A stretch of DNA of 64,000 nucleotides from the NCBI RefSeq assembly GCF_000247695.1, contig NW_004624776.1:8539316-8603315 (forward strand). The letters are read 5' to 3'. The DNA comes from Heterocephalus glaber. Lineage: Eukaryota > Chordata > Mammalia > Rodentia > Bathyergidae. A program made the position numbers and the translations under genes. Below are positions 23,593 through 35,728 of this stretch, piece by piece (the stretch's first letter is position 1; each line of letters begins with the position of its first letter). The notes under the pieces are model-generated. The model ran no database searches. It was given only the letters and a program-made list of their open reading frames with translations, and was not told where the DNA came from.

Positions 23593-24384
23593 TATAGGGA
23601 AGTTAAATATTTTAGTATTTAAATATCAACAGATCAACTGGCAACATAGGATAACCTGCTGGGCATTCTGCATTCTGGTACATGGTCTTGAAATTTCTAC
23701 TGTCAAACTATCCCTTTAGGCCCCGGTCTTTAGATGTGGACCTTCTAGAAGGCCCAAGGCAATCAAATACAAAAGTTAGGAGCTCTTAAAGACACAGCTA
23801 GAAGCAAAAAGCTCCCAGCCCAGGCAAGGGAAACTGCTGGCCCATCCAAGGGAACTCTGCCCAGGGCGGTTCGGTGTGGTCTGGTCTCTTTCGATCCCAG
23901 TTGCTCCTCTGCACTCAGCTTTGATTAGCTGTTGTCACCGCTCCTGCACGACCACCGACTTTGGCAGCATTTTCCCTGGCTGACCTCAGTGTCCTTTTAA
24001 AATTATTTGAAGTGTTTGCTTGTCAGGCACATTTATGATGACTAGAAATAAAAATGTATATTGGATAGCCAAATAGGACAATTTCTACTATTTAACATTC
24101 AATAAAACGTAAAGATCTAGTTCCTGGGTCACAGTGGCCACATGTAAGTACTCAGCAGCCACACAGAATGGAGAACACAGACAGTTCATCCCTTTATCTC
24201 AGAACGTTCTACTGAACAGTGCAGATCTAAAGAACTCACTGCTATCCCAGCCCCAAGGAGCTGGCCCTCTTGACTGTAGATAATCTTTAGCAAATTCCTC
24301 CAGCTCAAGTAGTGTGAAACTGAGATCCATAACAGTGGAAATAATTCTGCTAGCGTTCTTTTGATAGTTCCAGGCATAGTTCAC

Positions 24385-24566
24385 CATTTAGATGGTCACC
24401 CTGCCTCTTCGCTGGTCACAGTGTTTCTTTTTGGGACAAGTTACCATTGTGCAAGGAGAAATTCTGAGCTTGTGATATTGAAAGGTCATTGACCAGACAA
24501 ACTGGCTTCTTCTGCATATGTCCATTCTTGAAAAGCCAGTTTCAAAGTGTCCATAAGTAGATTCTG
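24385..24566 (-). repeat. Unnamed dispersed repeat, inverted relative to 19620
   Basis: Reverse complement of the family at 19620: CTGGCTTCTTCTGC and CTTGAAAAGCCAGTTTC on the + strand. About 4.6 kb separates the two copies. Similarity is roughly 75-85% by eye. Confidence 0.55.
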
Positions 24567-24789
24567 GAAAAACAACTGAAGTACTTTGTTATGTAAAGCA
24601 TTTATGCTAGGGTGTGCCCAGGTCTTAACTGATTTCGCTAGAAAGAGTTAAATATCACCTTTATTGCATCACATTTGGGCAGGGCCAGGCTATATTAGTT
24701 GCCTATATATATGTGCCTCTTTGTCAAGGTGCCTAATCTTCCACCATTACAGATTCATTTCTTTGGTTTTGGGTTTTACAGGTATCTTC

Positions 24790-24887
24790 ATCTTCTTTTT
24801 TTTTGTTGTTTTTGGTACTAGGAATTGAACTCAGGACCTTGCACTTGCTAGGTAGGCGGCGGCACCACTGAGCTAAGTCCCCAGCCC
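24790..24887 (-). mobile_element. ID-type SINE with 13-bp target duplication
   Basis: The + strand reads T-rich tail, GGTACTAGGAATTGAACTCAGG, then CACTGAGCTAAGTCCCCAGCCC, so the element is on the minus strand. TACAGGTATCTTC is repeated perfectly at 24777-24789 and 24888-24900. Confidence 0.95.
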
Positions 24888-24945
24888 TACAGGTATCTTC
24901 TTTATTCTCCGTATTAGGAGAGAGTACATGGACTATACTGGTTTG

Positions 24946-24948
<3 letters not shown>

Positions 24949-24981
<33 letters not shown>
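24949..24981. repeat. (GA)n microsatellite
   Basis: About 16 GA units, likely length-polymorphic. Confidence 0.95.
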
Positions 24982-24983
<2 letters not shown>

Positions 24984-25236
24984 TGTAGGGTATGCAGATG
25001 CACATTGTGGATGCTGCTACTTGATTTACTAATGCCCCCCCCAAACAACCCCATGGGCAAGAGAGAGTGAGAATTAAGCTCAACAGCTCACTACCATATA
25101 TCATATATACATGAGAAACAATTTTTAAATGTTACCCATCACATAACCAGTGTTAGGCCCGTAGGTGTTCACCATATATATACCTTCCAGCTAAATTGTA
25201 GATACTCAGTTTTAAGTGCAGTATTAAGAATATTTT

Positions 25237-25698
25237 ATGGCTGAGTAGTACTCCATTTTACAAAAATAAAAAAACACATAGAGACATTATAGCTAAATGG
25301 ATGCATATTGAGGCCATATTCTTAAGTGAAATAAATAGGACACACATGTGTAAATACCGCATAGTTTCTCTGGTGTGAGAAACTGCAAGTGTAAATAAGG
25401 ACTAAAATGATTAAAATGAATAATTGATAATTTGAAATAGGAAAAAAAGGTCCAGTGGGATAGGGGAAGTGGGAGGGGAAGGGGAAAGGAAAGAAGAGAA
25501 AGGAAAAATTATGAGAAAAGGAAATAATGGAAACAAAGTCTTTGTGAATAGGGGAGGGTGGAGGGGGTGAAGAGAGAACAGAGAATGGGGAAAAAATAAG
25601 AACCGAGATACATCATGTACAGGCACAAGATCCCAATGATGAATGTAAATGTATTGTATACCTAAAATGTACCAATAAAAGAATTTAAGGGAAAAAAA
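25237..25698 (+). mobile_element. 5'-truncated L1 3' end (copy C) with target duplication
   Basis: It begins in the ORF2 end (ATGGCTGAGTAGTACTCCATT) and continues through TGGATGCATATTGAGGCCAT and TTTCTCTGGTGTGAG. Next come a G-rich polypurine tract, AAGATCCCAATGATGAATG and CAATAAA, then an A tail. AAGAATATTTT flanks it at 25226-25236 and 25699-25709. About 460 bp, sense orientation. Same family as the copies at 6735 and 15384. Confidence 0.9.
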
Positions 25699-26069
25699 AA
25701 GAATATTTTTAACACATAAGAATTTGAATTTAATACATTCAAATCACTCTGAAGTATGTCCATCCATCATGAATTAAAATTAATTTCTGAGCTGGGAGTG
25801 TATGCGTGAGATCTATGAATTATAATAATAATGTTTTAAGGCAAATTTTCATGCATGTTTTACTTAATGAACAAAAAGTCATTTGTCCTACCACCTCAAA
25901 CAAGAGAACTGCTTCCTTCTCTGCCTCTTTTTCCCTTCCCAACATGGACCTGCATCTTCTAGAGGACTCTTGGCTCTTGCAAAAATCTCTGATTTGCATC
26001 CTCCATCCCAAGTTTCTGAATCCCAGCCCATCAGCTAGACTCCACCTTGTGTGCCAGCTGTGTTCTGAG

Positions 26070-26410
26070 CGTCTCCTCTAAAACTCATGTTGAAATGAAG
26101 AGGTGGCACCTTTAAGTGGAGATTAGCTCAAGTGGGCTCTGCCTTCATGACTGGATTAATGTAATTACCACAGAGTAGGTTAGTTACATCAGGAATGGGC
26201 TCCTGATAAGTAGATAAATTCAGTCCCCACCTCTTTCTCTTTCTTGTGTGTATACTTATGTGCAGCCATGTTTTGATGCAGTATTAAAGCCCTCACCATG
26301 CTTTTAGACTTCTCAGCCTACAGAATCATGAGTCAAATGCATCTATGTTCTTTATAAATTACCCAGCCTCAGGTCTTCTGATATAACACCAGAAAACAGG
26401 GTAAGACAGT
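26070..26410 (+). mobile_element. MaLR/MLT-type LTR remnant
   Basis: AAACTCATGTTGAAATGAAG, TGACTGGATTAATGTAATTACC, GCCCTCACCATGCTTTTAGACTTCTCAGCC and TCTTTATAAATTACCCAGCCTC give an MLT1/MST LTR in order. Confidence 0.7.
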
Positions 26411-27605
26411 ACTTTACTACAGAAACCCTAAAAATAGTGCCTTGTAAAAGATAGAACTTCATTTCTCTCTCAGATGAAACAGCAGAAAAAATATAGACAC
26501 TCCTGTCCTATGGAATTCAGGCTCCTTCTGCCTTGTTGTTTTGCCAGTCTTAGTGCATCACATCCTGACCTAAGATCTGTGTTCTGAATGATAGAAAGAA
26601 GTAAAAGGAAAGAACATTCTCTCACCCTTAGGCAGGCTTTCTCTTCATCTCATAGGGTCAAAGTTTGTCTCATGGCTGCATCTATCTGCAAAAGAGGTTG
26701 GGATAGTTCATCTCTTTCCCATCAGGCTTCCGATAAAAAAGTAAAGTTTAGAATACACAGTAGGGCAGACATCCAGCAATTTCTGCCACCTACCATATGT
26801 GGGGCCCAAGGCACTGCCCAAGACCTAATATACCACCTTCAGATGCAAAAGTAATAATCCATGCCCTCTGAGAAAGGAAATAAAAGCTATTAATCTTGAA
26901 TGATTTTATTACCATCACCAACATTCTTTCTGCAGTGTCTACTGCAAAGTGCTAATCTCATCTTTTGAATGTTTTCCTTTTACAGTAAAGTTGGAGTAAA
27001 ATTGAAATCAGTAGGCATAACTATTATAAATGTCTATATATATATATATATATATAATATATATATATATCAAGACAAAATCCTTGCCAAAGCAGCAACA
27101 AAGCCATAAAGCATTAAATACTGTGGAATTAGAACATCTAAGTTTTTATACATATAAAGAAACATTAAATTGGTCTTACTGATCGTGGTATTTTAAGTTT
27201 CCAATTATCCTGCTAATTGCAAAATCTTAGACTAGGACACGGAAATAAGGAAATAAATTAATGTTACCATGAGAACCCTAATTTTTTAGAACATAACTTT
27301 CAAATAACTCTGTGTCTTTACTTTTTATGGTTAAAGGGAAGAAAGTGAACAGAGTGTAAAATGCCAGTGTATGTGACATACACAATGTCAAAGTCCATGG
27401 AGGCTTTGATGTTCATTCCTAACAGGTAAAAAAGGACCTGTTCATACCTCATCTGCTGTGAATATTCAATTGGGGATAATTAAACCACTATCAAACTTTT
27501 GGAGTAGAGAGCAGACACATTTTTGAGGAGAGGAAAAGTGTTTCTCTGTGTTTTGCCCAGAAAAGATCCCAAGCATATATCAAGAACTTCTCTTTAAATT
27601 GTGAC
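26411..27605. other. Non-coding unique sequence with a (TA)n tract
   Basis: No gene or confident repeat apart from the TA microsatellite at about 27036-27070, which is interrupted by AATAT. Confidence 0.45.
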
Positions 27606-27608
27606 TTT

Positions 27609-27700
27609 GGGTCGGGAATTTAGCTCAGTAGGGTCGCCGCCTGCCTCGCAAGCAGAAGGACCTGAGTTTGATCCCTGGTACCAAAAGAAAAAAAAAAAAA
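27609..27700 (+). mobile_element. ID-type SINE
   Basis: GGGTCGGGAATTTAGCTCAGTAGG...GAGTTTGATCCCTGGTACC with an A-rich tail. A weak target duplication is visible (AATTGTGACTT before, AAATGTAACTT after). Confidence 0.9.
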
Positions 27701-28709
27701 TGTAACTTAGAAGTTAATTATTTGTAGCCAGTGTTTCACTTGCTTTTACCCTGAAGAATAATGTCAGACCCTGATCTGAATTAACCCCCTTTCCCATCCC
27801 CAAGTTTATCTGAGCTCCCAGAGTACTTCTATGTGCTCATCCAAAAGCCAGGTCAGATTTCAGAGGCAGTTACCATGTATTTTCTTCCCTCAGCTCCATG
27901 GTGTTCTGGTTCCCCATCCCTGGACTGTCACATGTGCCCTGGCTGCCTGTGGTACCCTGACAGGTCCACTGGTCACTCAAGGCTCCCAGTCTCATGCCTC
28001 ATTGACATATATGCTTCTATCCAGCACTGGCTACAAAATCAGTAGAAATTCTGAAAACTGGTGGAACTAAAGCACAGGAATCAACTTTTAATGGGAGCTG
28101 AAACCCCGTGGCAGATATTCATGTCTCCCAGAGTCTTCTTCCCCTTATCCCACAGTACTAAAACCCACAGTTTTAGCTATGTCTACCTCACATAAAGACC
28201 ACAGTTTGCAGTTTCTCTTGTAGCTACATGTGAGAGCACATGTCTAAGTGTGGCCAGTAAGATATATTTCCTCCTTTGTGTCTGTGAGTATGTAAATTTA
28301 ATGGCTGAAGCATCAGCCACTATCTTAAGCCATAAATGATGTGGGGGATGAAAATGATGCATGAGGTAAAGAAAAAAAGAATAGGAAGAGAAAGAAAAGC
28401 AGAAGGAGGAAGAGGAGGAGGAGGATTCTCCTGACGCTATGGAATACAATGTAGCTTATAATTTTGATTTATAGGACAGCAAAGAAATCATCTTCTTGCT
28501 TAAGCCACTGTTGCTTACATATTAGTTACAGTTAACATGCTAAGGATATAGAGCTAGCTGTGGTCCAAATAGTGACAAGGTGAATTGATTTTTCATCTTC
28601 TAGGGCCTACATAATGGTTCTTTTCCCATAACACAGTGGTTTCTGATGTCCTCTGCGTGCCCCTACACTGCTGCCTTCAATGCAGCTCTCATGCTCTACA
28701 AATTTATTT

Positions 28710-28797
28710 TTTCTATTTTGTATTTTGTTTGGGTTTGTTTTGGTGCTAAGGATTGAAACCAGAGCCTTGTACATGCTAAGCTATGCCCAATCCCTGC
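28710..28797 (-). mobile_element. Diverged ID-type SINE
   Basis: The + strand TTTGGTGCTAAGGATTGAAACCAG, CCTTGTACATGCTAAGC and CCCAATCCCTGCAC is an inverted ID element with a T-rich tail. Confidence 0.75.
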
Positions 28798-29274
28798 ACT
28801 TTTTTAATCATCTGCTTGTATCCAGATTTACCCATCTTATATCCCATTCCCTTGAGATCTGACAGGTGACTGGCTAGGTAATGGGATAATAAAATGAATA
28901 CTAAGTTATTAATGGAAAATAATGGATCTTCTTATTTCAATATAGTGTTCTAATAGGGGCTTGGTTACTAGACCCAAGGAATGACTAACATGGGCCTTTC
29001 TGGCAGGCAGTTATGGTGGGCATTGTTAGGGATGAAAGCTTTTTGACATTTGATATAAGAAATACAGTTCAGCAGACTGTCAAACAGCTCCAAGTTTACA
29101 TATATTGCATGTCAGATTCAATTAGGATTTCCAGATACTTACCTCAAGTTTCTCCTTACAGTGCTTACTCATGCAAAACCATACCAATGTTGTTCAAAAT
29201 AGGATGTGTGGAGCTTGATAAGAGGAAGTGTGGGAGTTGACAGTTGGAAAACTTTTTAGGTTTTCAGAAGTTCC

Positions 29275-29660
29275 TTCTTTTTTTTTTTTTTTTCTTTTTT
29301 TGCTTCTGCTACCATAGAAATTAGAAACGGTGTTTGAAAAAGAGCCACTGTACCCAACATAAAAATGTGTGTTGGAGAGTCTTAGAATTCCCCATCATCT
29401 TTATCAGCTAGCTGGTCCTTATCCACTCCATGAGCTTCTTGTTTAAGGAAAAACAGTGTTCCGTTAGAAGACCTTACTTCCAGACAAAGTCCTTTGACTG
29501 CAGTCTGAGAAATTTGTGACTCCCAAAGCCCTTCCATTTGGAAATTCTGAGCTACCATGGACTGATACAATATCATGTTCCTTCTTCAAATCATCAAAGC
29601 CAAATCTACTAAATTGGAGAAACAGTGAGAGTTTGTTATTTATTTCCATAGCTTATCTTA
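29275..29660 (-). pseudogene. Possible processed pseudogene of unknown parent
   Basis: The minus strand has two overlapping frames that look like one disrupted coding region. One ends KDQLADKDDGEF before a TAA, then about 90 bases and an A-rich run (T run on the + strand at 29275-29302). No AATAAA signal or convincing target duplication was found, and the protein is unrecognised. It could equally be an old repeat with an A tail. Confidence 0.25.
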
Positions 29661-30069
29661 ATGGGCTCTTTTCTAACATCACAAGTCACAGTTAGCTAAC
29701 AGGGGAGTATATGATAAGGCAATATTGCATACCACCTGCATCATCAAATACTGGCCAAATAAACATTCCCTTTTTCTTAGCCTCCATTGGCATCACTTCC
29801 AGATGAAACTGGAAATGATAATTTGAGCCTGTGTCTCAGACCCAAAAGCATCAGTTTATGAAAGACATGTAATTGTAAATCAACTTCCTTAATGATAGCA
29901 GTGCTCTGAAATGCAGGCTGGCCCTGGAGACTAGGGAAGTAAGTAATCTAGTGCTAAAGCTTTTATCTTTCCTTTCAATGCCCCTTATCAGCCTCTTCTT
30001 TTTTCCTCTTTTTCATATCACTAATATTTATAAAAGTTAGTGCATTAAAAAAACTATCAAAATAGTACC

Positions 30070-30186
30070 CACAATTAATATGTATATATATACACATATA
30101 CCTGCTTTTTATTCAGATTTACCTATATATGTAAGATACATATCATATATATCTATGTATCTTGGATAAATGTATATATCTTATAT

Positions 30187-30221
<35 letters not shown>

Positions 30222-30225
30222 CCCT
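30070..30225. repeat. AT-rich tract ending in (TG)n microsatellite
   Basis: Alternating TATA/CATA text leads into about 15 TG units at 30189-30219, a potential Z-DNA-forming purine/pyrimidine alternation. Confidence 0.9.
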
Positions 30226-30239
30226 TTCTCTGTGTAAGA

Positions 30240-30330
30240 AATGTCCCTTAAGTTCAAACCCAGCCTAGGCAATTCACTGTCTTAGTGAGATCCAGTTTCT
30301 AAGAAAATAAATAAATAAATACTGGGAAAA
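30240..30330 (+). mobile_element. B1-type SINE fragment
   Basis: GTTCAAACCCAGCCTAGGCAA followed by TTAGTGAGATCCAGTTTCT and (AAAT)n is the 3' part of a B1 element. Confidence 0.6.
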
Positions 30331-33300
30331 AAAGAAGAAAAGAAACATGCCTTACTATATATTTGTTGTTTTAAGTCCTTATTTTCTAAGGTCAGCAGGT
30401 TAGAATGACCTCTTCTTGAGATGAGAGTCCTGGGACACACATAAGAGCTGAGAGCCCAAAGAGCACTGTGGGCCATCAGCCGGCTCCTAGGCATTGGTGG
30501 GGAGGAGAAGGCATCTTGTGCCATGACTGTCACAATGACCTGGTAGTCTTGTGAGAGACAAGATAGAATGGATGAAACAACAGCAGAACAATGTTAATTG
30601 AAGATAATCAGCAGTGATGTCATGCTGTAAATCAGTCCTTGAAGTCATGACCCACATGTCTAAAAATAGATGTCAGGTGAGTAAGAAAGTAGGTGGGCAG
30701 AGAGGTGTAGCAGCAGGAGTGGGTCCATGGCAGAGATATGAGTCAGGCCAAACCCAAGGAGAGTTTTCAAAACTGCTATAGGTAGTTGTTTAGGTCACCA
30801 TTTAATCACATTACAGATCTTTTGTGAGTTTTTAGTTTTGAGGTATTCATCATTGGTTAAAAGAACACTGATGTGGGGCTCTTCCTACTTCTCTAGGAAT
30901 GGAATGGACACTCAGGTAACACCATAAGAATGACCTTTAGCCACCTGCCTTACCCACCTGGAAGAGAACCTGAGATGTTCTCCCAAAAAAACCCTTTGAG
31001 ATGCAAGGAAAAGAAGGAAAGAGAGTTACTTCCACTAAAAAGCTGTCAGAGAGAAATAAGTGACAATGGAATGAGGTTTTAATCTTACTTCCAAGCTATT
31101 ATGCATAACAATGTCTAATTCTAATCTTTTTTGTAAAATGAGTAATAATTTAGATGCACTAATGTCAATATTTAATTACCCATGAGTCCAAAATAATTTG
31201 TTCCTTTACTAATGTAAAATTTCTGCCATTAGGAAGAAAAACCCAGTGTAAAATGAGTAAGCTTTTGCTTCTAATTCTAAATTTAAATAAAGGTTTCTTG
31301 TAAACACAATTTAAACTGTTGGGTTCATTAATTCATGCCTTTATGTTAAACAAGATGGGGAGGAAATGCCCAGCAGTCTAGCTGGCCATAGATTATGGGG
31401 CTCAGAAAAATGTCAATTTATTGTTTTTAACAAAACAGTATAATTAAGCTATAATCCACAGTGACTTTTATTGAGCATTCTAAGTTTTTCATTAACTCAC
31501 CCATCCTATGTTTTTTCCACTTGGAGGAATTTAAAACACACAATGGGAACTATTTGAAAATGTCCTGTTTTTAAATTCTACTGGACCTTCCCCATAATAC
31601 TCCTTTATCTTAAGATTCTGTGTTTGGCACCAATTCTCCTTTCTGTACTTTCTGTAATTATCTCAGCCATGATCTCAGATTTACAATTTGTAATTATCTC
31701 ACAGTGTCAAACAAGTCTTCAGTGATTGACAATCCCCTCTGCCTCTCCAAAATGAAGCTGGCTGTGGTGGATGTGGTGGATGTAGACATCTGTTCATCAT
31801 TCACTTTTAAAGGAGCGGCTGCTGATCCCCTGGATCTCTGTAATGGTTGCAACAGCCTGTATCTTTCAGATTTTCATTCACAAGTGTTTGCATCTTTGAA
31901 CATTTTCAGAACTTTGCAGGCTTTGCCCAACAGAAAGGCTTTTGGTAAATGTAGGTAGCGAAATTATTTTAAGTGCAATAGAGCTTTCAAGCAAATCCTC
32001 TAGTTGCTTCTTTGCAGGGTGAATGATTCTCTTACAAAGCCAATAATTACTTCCTAATGCACAGGGTTTGTGAATCTGGAATTTAATCCATCAAGTTTGC
32101 TTAAAGCAGGTATTTGCTAATCTGAGGGTTGGTCTTTGGGCTTAATTTTAATTTGAAGAATAGAGAAGAAAAGGAAGATTACTCTCTTTGCACTGTTGTT
32201 TTGACAAGTTTGAGTAAAGACTAATGTGCTGCTGCAAATGAAAGGGAGTGTAAGGGGTTTGGGGTAGGCTGAGCCAGTCATGCAAAATAGTCAAGCTGGT
32301 AGTACAGCCACTATCTGAATACCTTTGATTCTTCTCATCACATTTGCAAGGTTCTTTGGGATATTACACCCTACAAAACAAACTAAAATCAAACACAAAA
32401 CAACAATATTCCATACACCCCCCAAAAGAAAGGAAAACTTTGATTCTGTTCAGAGTAGAAGCAATAAAGGTAGACGGATCTAGCACAAAGACATTCATAA
32501 GCAGAGCAAGCAAATGTCTAAATTGATGTAGTAAATCAAAACCACTAAGGTGGAAAAGGAAGCAATTAGTTGGAAAGGCATGTTTTTCTAACCTGGAAAA
32601 CATAAAACTAAAAATAAGAACGCTCTCCTATCAAGAAAGACTACACTGTGCCCTTTAAATTCATCCCCTCTGCCCCTCGTTTACATGATTTTGTCTTGTG
32701 TTGCTGCCATCTGATCCTCCAGGGAGGAAAATAATCTGAATTTTTCCCTGCCAGACCTTCAAAGTGAACTAATATGGTCCTTTGTTTCAGCTCTCTCTCT
32801 CCTTCACAAAATGCTGATACAGTTCCTACAAAATAGAGGGAACTGGATGGTAGGAGCAGGGTCAGGTTGTGCAGAAAAGAATTTTCCTTCCTGCAACCAA
32901 GACAGGATGCATTTAAAGTCATCTCCCCAGGGATAAAGGATGTGTTCAATCGATAGCCTAGACCCTATAATGGCTGTAAGAGTTTCTTTCTGGGACTCTA
33001 TGCCATATATTGTGGGAATTAGGAGGGGAAGCTATGCCACCTTCCCACTCTGGCCCTCTCACTGTCTAAATCTGTCTGGATACTTTTAGATGAATGTTCT
33101 TTAAGGTGAGGCATTTTCTAAAGGAAACTTCCAATTCTGACTGCTCGTCTTAATCAACCTCCTTGAACCTTCCTTTCAGGTTTTCTAAACGGTCAGTGTG
33201 CTTGACCACTGGAAGTTGAGCAAGAGGGCATTTCAGGAGATCAATCAAAGATAATAGGAGGTTTCTGAACTTTTCTAGTTTAAAAGAATGTTGTTTTCAG

Positions 33301-33620
33301 AAATAGAGAACAAGAGTACTATTATGAGCATTTAATTATTTCTATGAATACATTACAAACTCCTCCATCACTAGAATGTAATAACTCAAACTTGCTTATA
33401 ATGAAGTTTAAATGAATTTCATTCCATGAAAATGAGACAAAACTGTGACAGGCAAACAATGGTATTTTCCCCCATTGCTTCCTCAAAATTGTTGCTCCAT
33501 CAAAACAGGAGAGGAATGTTGTTTCTGACATGTAAGATAGGATATAAACATAATTTTCATCATAAATCCAAGACCCTAATTATGTAATACTATAGGGCAC
33601 CTCAAACTACCTCAAGGACA
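30331..33620. other. Repeat-poor unique DNA, possible conserved non-coding elements
   Basis: More than 3 kb without a confident interspersed repeat. The 31040-32120 part is rich in ATTA/TAAT words and lacks CpG, as is common in developmental non-coding elements. The 112-codon frame at 31620-31958 has no domain signature. No splice-bounded exon was identified. Confidence 0.35.
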
Positions 33621-33623
33621 CTG

Positions 33624-33806
33624 TGAAATCTCTTTATAAAAAAACAAATAAATTTAATACATGAGTTGAAAAGTTAGATACATGACTTAAAGGATTTTTG
33701 GTGGTAGAAGCATACATAATTTTATAAACATATGTTTTACTACTCACATTCTCAAAATATGAACCTTTGCCAAGAGCCAAAGGCCTGCTTTCAAAACAAT
33801 CTCAGA
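33624..33806 (+). repeat. Left copy of a ~185-bp direct repeat flanking a MaLR provirus
   Basis: TGAAATCTCTTTATAAAAAAAC ... GTTGAAAA ... GAAGCATACATAATTTTATA ... ATCTCAGA aligns end to end with 35729-35915 at roughly 85-90% identity by eye. At its right edge (TCTCAG) it runs straight into the last ~30 bases of a MaLR LTR. Confidence 0.9.
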
Positions 33807-35335
33807 CAGCAAGAAAAAAGTAATTAAGACGTTATTTGGTACCAGAGAAGTAAGGTCATTGCTGTGACTACATCGGACCACATGGTTCAGGAGCCTTTGG
33901 AGCTAACTGGCTTGTGGTAAGAGCTTGGAAAGTTTCAGAGATGCTGGCTGAAAAAGAGCTGGAATGCCTGAGGCTATACTCGATGGGAGATTCTGGTCAG
34001 AGCTCAGAAGACTAGAAGGCTGATAGAAATGCTGCCAGCAAAGACCAGGCTCAAGAGATTTCTGTTAGGAAGGACTGCATTGGTTGCTGGACTCCAGATG
34101 ATATGTGTTATGCCTTGGCAGAAAGTTTATATGCATTTTGCTCATGTCCAGAGACTTTGCCTGAGACTGAGATCAAGGGTAGCAGACGAATTAATCTGGC
34201 AGAAGAAATTTCAAAGCAATCTAATGTTGAGGTAGTGGCATGGCTACTGTTGGGGACTTTTAGTCAGATTTATGTTGAGAATCAAGAGCAGAGTCCAGCA
34301 GACTGACTTAAAATATTTTGAGTTTAATGAGAAAGGAAGCTTCATTAAAGTTATGCCCTGCAAAGATGGAATAGAGGAGAAATTGGTGACTGAAAAGACT
34401 GGCAAGAAAAATCCAAATATTTCAGAAGAACACAACAGAAAAGCTGGCCTGAGGACATCACGAGAACCAACAGGACTCCATCCTCTACACCCTCAGAGTT
34501 GCAGAGGTGAAAGACTTTGCTTTCAGAAGAGCTCCAGAACATTGTGTTCCAGAATAGTGGTGGTCTAGAGAATTTGTTTCTCTGGGTTGGGTGCAGAGTG
34601 TTCAGCAGTCCAGATATTCAAGTCCTAGAGGCAAAGGAGAAGGAAGCCTGACTACTGCTCCAGCTGACAGTAGACCTTGGCATCATCCACATGATGCTGG
34701 TTTTAGGTGCATACAGAATGAAACAGTTGCGGGGTCAGAAAGGCTTCCATCCAGATTTTAGAAAAATCCTGGAAGGCCAGGCAGTGTGCCCCTCAGAGGG
34801 CAGTGTATGAAGCTGTGAGTGGGAAGCTCAAGGTGCAGTGTAGGCCCCAGAAGTTTGGAGAAGCCAGGAACATAGATCATCCAAGGAAAACTGCAAGGAG
34901 GGAGCAGAGGTGGCCCAAGAGAGATGTCATGGGATCTATAACCACTGGCAGTGCTATAGGGGAGGAGCCACCCAAGCCCTTTGTAGGTCACAACTTGCCA
35001 CAGATTGTAGGGGATGCTGGAATTGGAAGTATGGGATTTAATGTTTTTCCTGCTGGATTTTGGTCTTGCTTTGTTCTCATTCATTGGTAGCCCCCTGTTT
35101 GTAACTTTTGGAATGGAAATGTCTATCTTGTGCCATTGAATATTGGAAATGTTTCCTTCTTTTCCTTTGTACAGGGGCTTGCAGCTAAGAGTTTGCCTTA
35201 AATCTCAAAGGAGACTTTGAACTTGAACTTTTCAGTAATGCTGAAACTCTTAGCACTCCGGCAACTTTTGGAGATGGACTAAATGCCTTTTAAATTAAGG
35301 GATATACATGAGCCTTTGGGGACCCAGAGGTGGAA
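33807..35335 (+). mobile_element. MaLR internal region (partial provirus)
   Basis: After a ~30-bp LTR 3' remnant (CAGCAAGAAAAAAGTAATTAAGACG, comparable with the end of the LTR at 35336), the sequence starts TTTGGTACCAGAGAAGTAAGG. That is the typical first internal segment of THE1/MST elements. It ends in a purine-rich ACCCAGAGGTGGAA tract beside the 3' LTR. MaLR internal DNA is non-coding or carries only gag-like relics; the frames of 63-108 codons here are broken. Confidence 0.8.
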
Positions 35336-35721
35336 TGCTATGGCTTGTGTCTAGATGTCCTCCCAGAGTCATAGGTGGGGCTCTCTCAGAGGTGGCTGGA
35401 TCTAGAGTGTGTGACACTGGGATTGATTCATGATACAATGCTAGGCTCAAGGGCACTAGGATTAAGGGTGTGAGTGCTATCCACCCTAAGTAGCCTGGAT
35501 AAGTATAAGGGATGGAAAGTGCTGTGGTCATCCCTTGTTGCTTTGCTACCTTCCGCCCACCATAAATTGTTTCTACTCTGCAATGCCAGTCTGCCATGCC
35601 ACCCTGCTTTGGAGCCAGCTGTTTATGGACTGAAACCCCTAAAAACTGTAAATAAGCCTTTCCTCCTTTAACTTTGATTATCTAGTATTTTGTCTCAGCA
35701 GCCAGAAAAATAACTAAGATA
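35336..35721 (+). mobile_element. MaLR 3' LTR
   Basis: TGCTATGGCTTGTGTCTAGATG ... TTTGTCTCAGCAGCCAGAAAAATAACTAAGATA is the same LTR family as 323-719 and 39201-39608. It is contiguous with the internal region on its left, so it is the 3' LTR of that element. Confidence 0.85.
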
Positions 35722-35728
35722 GATATTA

